Shown here piece by piece: positions 22,901 to 31,000 of a DNA stretch of 64,000 bases. The stretch lies in contig CM049311.1 of assembly GCA_026874595.1 (NCBI GenBank), forward strand, positions 17,695,676-17,759,675, given 5' to 3'. Numbering within the stretch: position 1 is the stretch's first letter; every line of letters starts with the position of its first letter. The translations under genes were made by a program, and so were the position numbers. A model generated the notes under the pieces. The model made no database searches, had not been told where the DNA came from, and saw nothing but the letters and a program-made list of their open reading frames with translations. This stretch comes from Sipunculus nudus. Its lineage: Eukaryota; Annelida; Sipuncula; Golfingiida; Sipunculidae.

Positions 22901-25897
22901 TTTGACCTTTTCAACTCAACATCAATAGGCTTCTTCCCCTATTGGTAGGTAAGCCATATATGACAGATGGAAAGTATAGATTGAAAAGTTTGCCTGAAAA
23001 TGACTCCACGCAAGAAGAGGGTGCTGTGAACTTGACCTTTGACCTCAAAATCAACAGGTCTTTTCCCCTGTTGGCAGAGAAGCGATATAAGTGCTGAAAG
23101 GTTTGGAATGAAAGGTCTAGCTTGAAATGTGTCCACAACCTTTTCAAAAGGATGAAAGGTTCGGCTTAAAATGCATCCACAGGCTTTTCAAAGAAGTTGG
23201 TTCTGTGACCTTGACCTTTGACCTCAAAATATTTATGGTTCTTCCCCTGTTGGTAGGTGAGCTGTATGTGAAAGATGGAAGGTTTGGGATGAAAATTTTG
23301 ACTAAAAGAATTATTTCTGGGGGGTTGCCAACACACCCCATAACTTCGAGAATATAGGTCGCAGTGACCTAATTTCAGATCTGCAAGGAGATCTTTTTAG
23401 AACCTCTAAGACAGCATAGGGTTCATGTATCTAGCCCTTACAGTTACAATTTGTGCCCTGCTAACGGCCGGACAGCTGGCCAGACGGAAGGACGACGGAC
23501 AAAGTCCCATTGCTATAGCACAGCATGACTAAAAGTCAGCTGAGCTAAAAACAAATACCATATTATTTAACTCACTTTCACGATAAATTTGGCATTAAAC
23601 AATCTTGTACTTTAAATTTTGTACATTACAGGATCTAATTATTTGATATCAAAATTTCAGATATTAAATAATAAAATATTAACAGTTACTTTTATTCTCA
23701 TATTATATAATCAAATAAATTATAATCGTGAAAAAAAAATGGTTCATTTAATTTTCAAAATATAAATTAACATAATTTTAGATACTGAATGAAGGTCTGT
23801 AAAATTGGTACTATGAAATAACAGTCAAGTATTAAAAGAATAGTTTTAAAAGAATATGTATATAAATTAACTAGATAATACATGTGCCTGCAGTATGACT
23901 TTATCCAAGTGATTGTAGTACTTGTATGAGTTCATAGCATTGTAGGCTTAAATACATTATGCTTAGAGAAAACACCATAAGCTTATCATGAACATTTTGG
24001 GTCTGCAATGTATCTGGTTCAATATTATATTTTATTTAAATGTGTATTATTGCAATCTGTATGATAAAAATGCAAATTGGCTTGTGAAATCAAATCTAGG
24101 TACACTTCAAAGTATGCCTATGGATTGATGGATATGAGATAAGATGTACATGTCACAATAATAATACACTATTTATCTGTCTCTTAACATCAAACATGCC
24201 TCTGTTTATCCATGGTTTATTAATCAAAGGTCAGATTGTGCCAGGTAACTTATTTGGCTGTGACCTACTCTGTCCAGTACTCTTATGTAATTAGCACCAG
24301 TGGTCACCAGCAATGTACGTGGCAGCTGGCCCATACTTGTCTCAACAATAGGCACATCCTGGGCAATTACTGGATAAGAACTGAGTCTGTTCAGCATTAT
24401 TTGCTGATATGCTTCATGACCAAGGGGCTCACAGGAAGTAATAGAAAGTAATAAGTATTACTCTATTACTTTGCCTTCTGTTTTTATTAGTATTACTATT
24501 ACAGCTCAAATTTTTGAGTCTATTACTATTACTATTACTATTACATGGAAAAAGCTGTAATAGTCTATTACTATTACTTATTACTATTACCCCATGTCTG
24601 TTCTCAAGTGATGCAAGCTCATTGAAAACATGTTACACCAACAAGCTATTCAGGGAAAGACATTGCGAGTCCACAAACTCATATGCTTGGTATAGGAATT
24701 AATGTATATCACAACACCTAAGAGAATCTTAATTTCCTTTTATCTTCTTATCTAATGAGACTTTTTCAGGAAAACTCAATGCAAAAACAAAGAAACATTC
24801 CTTGCTTGCCCTCTTTGGCTGGAAGGCTCTCTGCATGGCCTTGGTGGCATCTTCGTTTTCGACTCCAATCACAATTTTACGAATAGAGAGTGCCCAGGGA
24901 ACAGGTCCCCGGGGTAATTGAAAGTGTAATTATAATTGAATGTAATTAATTACACAATTTCATGTATTGAAAATAATTTGTAATTTAACATATTTCAAAT
25001 TACAAGGAATTGTTATTGTATTTATACAAGGTGTTCACAAGGCTCTGTATTGGTGCTATGTTGGGCCTGCCTGTCTAAGCATGTGGTCTATGCACGCAGG
25101 TTGCTGCATGGGTCGTTGAGCTGTCACTCAAAACTTTATGTAACAACATATTGGCTCTGTCAACTCCTCTCTGGGCTGGTATCCATTTTTCTGGCAACGG
25201 ATACATAGCTATGATAAAATAGTCATAATGTCATAAGAGGTGAATGAAGCAGGAACAAAGGGGAGATGGAATGATATATTATTTTATAAGAGTAGATTAA
25301 AGAAAAGTTTTTAATCCAGGTTTATTATTAAACGCTGACAGGTTAAACTTAGACTACCAATAAATAATAATATTTATTGCAGATCGACACAAAGTCCAAT
25401 TTTTTGCTGTACATAGGATGAAATCATGTTGTACCTGTGAATAAGTGCTAAAAACAGAAATTATTCACTCAGTACACAGTATGAGTATAGTACGTGTCAG
25501 TAGGTACAGTACCAATTAGTAAAGAAAACTTTATTTCGCATGTATCAGTATATCTTTACTTAATAATATACATCTACAGACAACTGCAGGACCATGTTAA
25601 TTAGCGTTACTCTATTTAAGGGTATTCTGATAATTAGCAGTGCAAGTTCAAAGGAAATGAGTCAGAGACATTGACAGCTCATGTCAAGTTAAGTGTTAAC
25701 TGTCATTCTGAGCAACTCAGCAAGCTTGACACAAACGAAAGTTTAACAGGAAGGCGTGACAAGTCAAACGCAAAGATTTCTTCTGTTGCTTCAGAGAGTT
25801 ATTTTCCGTGTCTTAAAAAATTTAAGCTTTGACATATAATCATTTACCTGGTTAATAGAGGAGTAACAGATTCACAAGCAATTGCACCCATAGCCAT
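11267..25897 (-). CDS. AMN1: AMN1 homolog, leucine-rich-repeat protein, seven exons, complete
   Basis: Exons in transcript order are 25897-25848, 18943-18811, 16558-16411, 15699-15482, 14050-13994, 13063-12952 and 11343-11267. All introns are GT/AG and phases fit throughout; the total is 795 nt, 264 aa plus stop, close to vertebrate AMN1 (about 258 aa). Diagnostic blocks in order: [101 protein letters not shown] and the C-terminal MTWTVY. These are AMN1-type cysteine-containing LRRs, as in FBXL proteins but without an F-box. Yeast Amn1 antagonises the mitotic exit network; the animal role is poorly defined. The start at 25897 has A at -3 and G at +4; in-frame ATGs also exist at 25915 (weak context) and 25891. 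The gene is divergent from ARFGAP. Confidence 0.95.
11344..12951 (-). other. AMN1 intron 6
   Basis: AT-rich, without recognisable genes or large repeats. A C run lies at 12311-12319. Confidence 0.5.
12952..13063 (-). CDS. AMN1: AMN1 exon 6
   Basis: Acceptor TTTTCAG, donor GTACAG. It encodes [18 protein letters not shown] and then [17 protein letters not shown], two LRR units. It ends in phase 1 (the G of the Asp completed in exon 7). Confidence 0.93.
13811..13899. repeat. (TA)n microsatellite in AMN1 intron 5
   Basis: A nearly pure TA dinucleotide tract of about 85 bp. It sits about 95 bp downstream, in gene orientation, of the small exon 5. Confidence 0.95.
13994..14050 (-). CDS. AMN1: AMN1 exon 5, 57-nt small exon
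   Basis: The acceptor CATTACAG is followed by 19 codons: [19 protein letters not shown]. It fills exactly the gap between exons 4 and 6 seen when comparing with vertebrate AMN1. The donor is either GTTTGT at 13993 or, one codon earlier, GTGGTT; the longer form keeps the family length. Both are weak donors. Confidence 0.85.
14254..15275 (+). mobile_element. 3' end of a non-LTR retrotransposon in AMN1 intron 4
   Basis: An open frame from 14254 to the stop at 14931 encodes the C-terminal part of a LINE ORF2. It includes [28 protein letters not shown], the zinc-knuckle-like [19 protein letters not shown] (C-x2-C..H..C), then [10 protein letters not shown] and [12 protein letters not shown]. This arrangement is typical of the region after the RT in mollusc jockey/CR1-like elements. 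The 3' UTR-like tail ends with CCCCAAAGGGGTCC and AATAAACTTC near 15255. The copy is 5'-truncated, lies in the sense opposite to AMN1, and its surviving frame is intact, suggesting a fairly recent insertion. Confidence 0.8.
15482..15699 (-). CDS. AMN1: AMN1 exon 4
   Basis: It runs from acceptor CATTTAAG to donor GTAAGA, 218 nt. It contains [44 protein letters not shown] and [14 protein letters not shown], the central LRR run, and ends in phase 0. Confidence 0.93.
15700..16410 (-). other. AMN1 intron 3
   Basis: AT-rich intron, no other feature seen. Confidence 0.5.
16411..16558 (-). CDS. AMN1: AMN1 exon 3
   Basis: The acceptor TGTGTAG is followed by [32 protein letters not shown] and YRTSITSL. 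The donor is GTACAT. The exon is 148 nt and ends in phase 1, completed as Gly by exon 4. Confidence 0.92.
16995..17472 (+). mobile_element. HINE/pearl-like element, family C
   Basis: It begins AACCAAGAGCACCGCAAAGC and contains about two units with TTCATCCATG...GAGC(C/T)ATATTTGCAAG and GACCTTTG. Next come CAGACAGACGGACAGACG (ACGG/ACAG tract) and then a terminal hairpin CCCCTTTGCAAC TTT GTTGCGAGGGG ending near 17468. It has the same plan as families A, B, D, E and H. It is non-coding, located in AMN1 intron 2. Confidence 0.65.
17473..18400. other. Rest of AMN1 intron 2, left part
   Basis: AT-rich. A duplicated block TTTCCATGTGTGCATATATG occurs near 18000 and 18050. Nothing else is recognised. 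Confidence 0.35.
18408..18566 (-). mobile_element. tRNA-derived SINE
   Basis: On the - strand it begins GGGGCCTGGATGGCTGAGTGG. An A-box-like TGGCTGAGTGGTA (18551-18539) and a B-box-like GGTTCAATACC (18508-18498) are spaced as in tRNA genes. They are followed by TGGTTTTCTCCAGG..CTCCGGTTTCCTCCACC (18450-18411), a conserved block found in SINEs of many invertebrates. The head resembles a Ser/Leu-type tRNA but is not a functional cloverleaf. It lies in AMN1 intron 2 in gene-sense orientation. Confidence 0.65.
18653..18755. repeat. Two small AAAATCAC hairpins
   Basis: GAAAATCAC..GTGATTTTC at 18653-18677 and AAAATCACACAAGTGATTTT near 18736-18755 are two related palindromes 60 bp apart in an intron, with (CATATA)-type sequence between them. 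Confidence 0.5.
18811..18943 (-). CDS. AMN1: AMN1 exon 2
   Basis: Acceptor TTATTTCAG, donor GTGAGT, 133 nt. It encodes [25 protein letters not shown] and [10 protein letters not shown], the conserved N-terminal region of AMN1 that precedes the LRRs. Confidence 0.93.
18944..20350. other. AMN1 intron 1, distal part
   Basis: A short GT microsatellite lies near 18986-19001. No gene recognised in the rest. Confidence 0.35.
20354..20525. repeat. (TATTAC)n tract behind a CAGACATGGGG motif
   Basis: CAGACATGGGG at 20362-20372 is followed by about 150 bp of imperfect TATTAC hexamers. The reverse arrangement occurs at 24440-24600 and a diverged copy at 29262-29390. Confidence 0.6.
21265..21527. mobile_element. 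MITE with GGATGGG...GACAGGTC inverted ends
   Basis: The left arm has GGATGGGTTTCAGATAGACAGGTC, then CATCTGGACAGGTCCCAGTTGGAC. The right arm has the reversed blocks CCAACTGGGACCTGTC, GACCCATCC, GACCTGTCC and GCGCCCATCC. The arms of about 90 bp are internally repetitive and the core between them is short. It is non-coding. Confidence 0.6.
21662..23551 (+). mobile_element. HINE/pearl-like element, family B, in AMN1 intron 1
   Basis: It begins ACAAGTGACCAATGGGTCAT followed by GACGCTCAGCTGA. It then carries tandem units with TGTGACCTTGACC-TTTGACC and GGTTTGGGATGAAA. It ends in GGAAGGACGACGGAC (ACGG-type tract) and the imperfect hairpin CATGACTAAAAGTCAGCTGAGCT plus an A run. It matches, in inverse orientation and across most of its length, the element at 32560-34869. 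Several antisense open frames here are repeat artefacts. Confidence 0.7.
24240..24600 (-). repeat. Dispersed repeat with (GTAATA)n end and CAGACATGGGG terminus
   Basis: Read on the - strand it starts CAGACATGGGGTAATAG, has about 140 bp of GTAATA hexamers, and then a unique body with AACAATAGGCACATC-type and CACTGGTGC blocks. The body is matched in opposite orientation at 29265-29610 (CAGTGGTCACCA and AACAATAGGCACATC shared). Confidence 0.55.
24729..24929 (-). other. Isolated 66-codon open frame, possible exon relic
   Basis: The frame, with no start ATG, includes [32 protein letters not shown] and [15 protein letters not shown]. It is markedly more coding-like in composition than its surroundings. 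No convincing splice acceptor precedes it and I do not recognise the family. It may be a fragment of a transposon protein or host gene inside AMN1 intron 1. Confidence 0.25.
25025..25210. repeat. Dispersed repeat, copy 1
   Basis: It shares an ordered set of blocks with 37225-37395 in the same orientation: GGGCCTGCCTGTCT / AGGCCTGCCTCTCT, TGTGGTCTATGCAC / TGTGGCCTTTGCAC, ATGTAACAACA, CAACTCCTCTCTGGGCTGG / GAACTCCTCACTAGACTGG. It is probably a SINE-sized element; no clear pol III boxes were found. Confidence 0.5.
25848..25897 (-). CDS. AMN1: AMN1 exon 1 (initiating)
   Basis: ATG in context ACTATGG opens [16 protein letters not shown] and then AG before the donor GTAAAT. The split codon AG|C joins exon 2 in frame, giving ..LLTSCIAKVV. 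The N-terminus is variable in this family, so the exact start rests on the ATG context. Confidence 0.82.
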
Positions 25898-26123
25898 AGT
25901 GTTGACATGCGACATGCGCCACCATATTATAAACATTGAATTATCGTCCAATCAAGACGCGGACAGCATTCGGTGTCGGAGCTACCCTACTATAGACTTG
26001 TACTCATCACCATTTTCATGCCAGCAGGTCTCAGTCGATGTCAGCCTGACATTTATAGCGCTGGTACCAGTTTACGTTACCTACCGGAACCATATCCGTT
26101 TACGTCACCGGCACCGTGTAGAC
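25898..26123. promoter_or_regulatory. Bidirectional promoter between AMN1 and ARFGAP
   Basis: Only 226 bp separate the two divergent start codons. The interval is richer in G+C than the flanks and lacks a well-placed TATA box. Visible candidate sites are a CCAAT box at 25948-25952, an ETS-type CCGGAA at 26084-26089, a CRE-like TTACGTCA at 26100-26107, and ATGGCGG overlapping the ARFGAP start, resembling a YY1 site. Divergent housekeeping gene pairs often share such TATA-less promoters; sharing is inferred from distance. Confidence 0.65.
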
Positions 26124-26192
26124 ATGGCGGAACCTTGCAAAGCCGATATTCAGGCGATTTTCAAACGTTTACGATCAGTTCAGACAAATAAG
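26124..26192 (+). CDS. ARFGAP2/3: ARFGAP2/3 exon 1 (initiating)
   Basis: ATG in context GACATGG opens [20 protein letters not shown] and then TNK before the donor GTAAAT: 23 codons, phase 0. It matches the N-terminus of ARFGAP2/3 (MA-EP-K--IQ-LFKRLR). Confidence 0.93.
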
Positions 26193-27984
26193 GTAAATAT
26201 TTCCGTTCCACAAGTTATCTTGATTGGTTATTTCCCATTAATAGCCAGTTTTCCTGACAGTTTGACTCCCGCCGCCCTCTGAAGTGACTGTTTACAGCAA
26301 CTGTCACCATTGACAGTTGGTCTGGTTATCGCCCTTTCGTGGTGACGTGGTTTTTAAAGTCCTACTAGCCTGACGTATGGCGTGATTATAAAAACATTCT
26401 GGTCATAATGAGTACTGACGGACTGGTCAGATAAATTTAGTGTCATGGAAAAATGCATTATGGGACATTTTTAACGACATTTACACTTCATTTATGTTAA
26501 ATTGATATATTGAACTAAAACGTAAACTGACAAGTCTTATTTCATTGAGCCTATAATAATTTTTATTTAATAATATAAGAATTTTCTTTTGCTCATGTGG
26601 TATTGAGCAGAAACCCCTCAGAGTCAAAACACCTGCAGTGCTCAAAAGTTTTAAATTTTATTATTTGTACTTTTTTATTTATTTTTTTATGAGTACACAC
26701 CCAAATATCAGAAGGTGACCAACAAAAGTATTCATTCTATTTGGTGTAACATTAACAATTAAAAAAAAATTTTTTTTTGAGTGATTATGTGTCAAAAGCA
26801 GGCTTTGGTCAAGTATAGGGGGTCTGTACTTCAGTACAAATAAAAGTACTTCAGCTTTTGACATGTACAAGTCCAAGTACAAGTAAAGAAATATTTAGGT
26901 GTACTTAAGTACAAGTACAGGAGTCTGTACTTAAGTACAAGTACTAGTATTTTTATTATTTAATTCGTTCAGATCAGGCTTGGGTCAAGTACATGTACTT
27001 GTACTTGGTACTTGTACTCAAGTACAAAATTTTCAGTACTTGGCCTGTACTTGTACTTGATACTTTTTACCAAGTACAGTACTTGTACTGTACTTGTACT
27101 TTCTAAAAAGTACTTGAAAAAGCAAGTACATTTAAAGTACTAGTGAAGTACATGTATTTTTTAAATTATTTTGAATACAGAGCTACTTATCTACTTACCA
27201 TAAACACAGCATTAGGAGACCTCAGGTCAGACAAATATTGGCTCCATGTTTGACCGATAGACTCAGACAGAACTGACACTAGACTGAATAATTCAACCTG
27301 TTTTGTGAGTTGTTCTGATGACCCAAAACTATACCTTAGTCCTAAACTGCTCAGATCCTCAGACCAGATGATATGAATGGCTTGTGGAAACACTACCCAC
27401 TGAGTAGTTCTGCTGAGTAAGTTTGTCCCAGGTTACATCTGCTCATGCTCCAGGCTAATTAGCCGTGGTAACTGAGCAGGTCTGGTTGGTAATAAGTAAA
27501 TCTGGATTTGAGTAGTCACAGCTGAGGGGTACGGACAAAAGACCCCCCCCCCCCCCCGGACAAAAGCCCCCCAGGTCAAAAGTCCCCCTACCTTAATGAT
27601 AAAGAGGACAAAAGCCCCCACCCCCCCAAAAAATGTTTTTAAATAAATATTTAAGGTAACTTTGAGTCCCTTGAAGTAATGAATCAATTTATATTACCAA
27701 TATATAAGGTAACTACACAAACTGTAAATACTGTAAATTTTATTTATCACTGGTGAAAACCTGCAAGAGTGCAGAAGTAATACTTTGCAATAGAAACTAA
27801 TGAGTCCCTTAATGTCAACTAAGCAGTAGTTAACATATATGTATATATACACAGTTAAAGAATCAATTTATATTATATAAACATATAAATTATATACATC
27901 ATTCCACAGCTCTAAGGGCTTTAGACACATTTTTTCCCACTATTTCAAATTTTATGTGCACATATATTAGGTACATATATAAGG

Positions 27985-28064
<80 letters not shown>

Positions 28065-31000
28065 CAAATCATGTGGCATGAATTATCTCTTGAATGATAG
28101 TTAGTTTAACTTTATGCAGTGTCCAACAGCTCTAAGAGCTTCAGGGACAGTTCTTTCCCCATCGCGGAGTTCTGAACATATCCTGTGCAGCCTGTCTTGA
28201 AGTTGTTTAGTTGCTGTTTTTACACGTTTCCGTGGAAGCTGGCCCTGAAACAGGTCATATGAAACTGTCCCATGGGAGTGGTTTCCTAATTAACAGATAA
28301 TTGAGACCATTTATGTTGTTATTAGTTTCAGTTTAAGTACCCTAAGTCTTGAATAACAATTTACTAGTGTGGGTCAGGTGATTATGTAAAGTATAGATTG
28401 ATATTTCTATTGTTAACTATAAGATGTATTGTAAGTATGAATTTTGAATGTAATTAAATAATTATATGAGATAACACATATTGTTTGTATTTACATTATA
28501 TATTCATAGATATAGATATAAATATATTGGAGGGGGGCTTTTGTCCTCTTTATCATTAAGGTAAGGGGGCTTTTCACCGGGGGGGGGGGGCTTTTGGCCG
28601 GGGGGGGGGGCTTAATACCAGGGGGGCTTTTCACCTACATCCAAACTGAACTGTACACAACCTCAGGTGGACTGTTGAGCTGAGCAGCTGTGAGTTTTAC
28701 ACACCAGTTCAAGCATCAACTGTACCTTTTTTGTGTTCTGATATATGACTGTGTAATAGTGTATATAATATATATATTTCTTATAAGTATTATTTTCATA
28801 AACTATTACCAGCTGCTGTGAAAGGCCATAAAAACTATCACCCTGGATTACCTAGAATAAAAATGAATTCAGCAAAATCTAGCAGCAATTCAGGCATCTA
28901 AGCATCATTTCTTGTCAGACCTGGGGTCAATTCTGAATTGAATTGGAATTGAAGAAAAAATTGAATGAATAAGAATTGAATTGAAAAAAAGTGAAAATGA
29001 AATGAATTGGAATTGAATTGGAATTGAAGTTATTAAGGCTCCACTGAATTGATCTGAATTGATGAACAAATGTTCGAGATCTCATATTTTCCTTTGTGTT
29101 TCTCGTTGAAAGAAGCTTAAGGTCAGTGAAGATCAGCCATGTAGTATTTGGTGAAAATCAAACACAAATGCCTCTCATGGATGACACAAGAAACATGATA
29201 ACAGCTTCAATGCTTCTTATTCACTGTTCCTGAATTGTTTGTAGCAACAAATTTAGCACACCAGAGATGGGATAATAATATGGTATATAGTAATAGAATT
29301 TTTCAGATTTTCAAAGTAACAGTAATATAATATTTATTAGATATAAAACAGAGCTGTATTAGTAATGATAATAGAATAAGATTAATATGTTTTACTTTCT
29401 TGTACTTGCCATTTCCTGCTGTGTCATAAAGCATGTGATCAGATGATACTGAGCTGACTTGTTCTGGTCCATTGACTTTCTATGATGTGCCTATTGTTAA
29501 AGTACCAAGCAGTATGCCTGGAGCTGCTCTGCTGGCCTGGTGTGCTTGGACTAGCTGTAATCTACATGGTGACCAGTGGTTCTGATTACATAGGGCCCTT
29601 GACAGGCCAGAACAAGCAACAGCCATGAGATAGCAAAGTACATCAGATAGATTACTGGTCTGGAACCTACTGGTCTTTGATGACTAAAATCAGTAAAATT
29701 ATATGGCACATGAGTGCTCATGCAAGCACCAAGTTTGTAGACCTTGCTATTTTTTGAGGATATAACAATGAACAGCACACCCCTCCCCTATGGGATGTGG
29801 GACAAAAACCTAGAGTTGCCCAGCAACACCATCTTTGCACTTGAACTTAATATCTCAAATTCAAATTTTATTCATTGTCATGGTTCTGCATGTAAGTAAA
29901 CAATGTGTATTTGGAAGTGTGTATGTTATGTTGTTTACCATAACAAGAAGGCACAACCAGAGATGTGATCTTGCATTGTGGCAACAATTCACAAACAAGA
30001 AGCTTATTCCCACTGATGTACAGGATTTAAACAAACTGTTGAGAATGAATATTAACACATACCATACTATTATATGGAGAACATGCTATATATTTCAAGT
30101 ATATTTAACATGCCTGGTATGTGAATAGGCACCTTTAATGTCGTATTGACATCTAACATGGACATTTTAATAGATTAATAAAATGACAGAATGTTAAGTG
30201 TAGTCAAACATATTTAAAAAAAAAATAACTTTGGTGGGGGGGGGGGGATGCACAACCGGGAAGGGCTTTTGTCCTCTTTATCATTAAGGTTAGGGCACTT
30301 TTGTCTAGGGGATCCTTTGCCTGTACCCCCTCCCCCGACCCACCCTATTATCATGAGAACTTTAATGTTTCTCAACACCCCAAATACATTATTTGTATAT
30401 TAATTAATTGCACTAGGTAATATTGGCCACTCATTTGAAATCTAGATAAACGGGCCAATTGCGATATTTCTGTACATTTATGTCCCACCCGTAAAACCGA
30501 CATTTATTGTAATAGAAATCTTAATTATTTATCTTTTATACATGTACATAATCTGGTATACTTATCTCAGAAATCTCCCAGCTCCAACGTTCCCCAGTGG
30601 TTAGATAATGATAAATTAATATTACAGAGTCATCATAATCTGTCCCACCCGTAACACACACAGTGTTCCACCTTGCTGGTCCCAGGTTTTACTTGATGGG
30701 AATTTTCTTTCAACATGCATATACCTGAGGCTATAAGACACCTGATAGGCAGAATAAGTTTAACTCAATAGTCTTACTATTAAATATGTTTAGATAAAAA
30801 GTGTTACGGGTGGGACATGTTTGATAGAAATGTAGTTTTAATTAATATTAACATCAAATTTATACACTAATAAGACAATAAAATAAGTCACAAACCTTAA
30901 ATATGCCATGGACTATTGAAAATCAAGGCACAGTATGTTTCTTTTTAGAATTTAATATGAGGAATTTGTCAAATTTGGCTAAAAAGTGTCTATTGAGGAC

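Larger units (their letters stand above)
27526..28641 (-). mobile_element. DNA transposon with GGGGGCTTTTGTCC inverted ends
   Basis: The left end at 27526-27640 and right end at 28530-28641 are inverted copies: GACAAAAG-C(n) blocks and CTTAATGATAAAGAGGACAA at the left, TTGTCCTCTTTATCATTAAG at the right. The arms are about 110 bp. Inside lie a TA tract and, on the - strand, an exon-like frame (28244-28101). A third, unpaired end in the same orientation as the right end lies at 30231-30340. The superfamily is not identified. Confidence 0.6.

Noticed and set aside
22911-23357. Open frames in both strands resembling those at 32765-33269
   Set aside because: The similarity comes from the two copies of HINE-like family B, not from a shared protein.
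25899-26282. A 127-aa + strand open frame across the promoter and ARFGAP exon 1
   Set aside because: It reads exon 1 out of frame and crosses its donor; the exon 1 peptide [10 protein letters not shown] is the conserved one.
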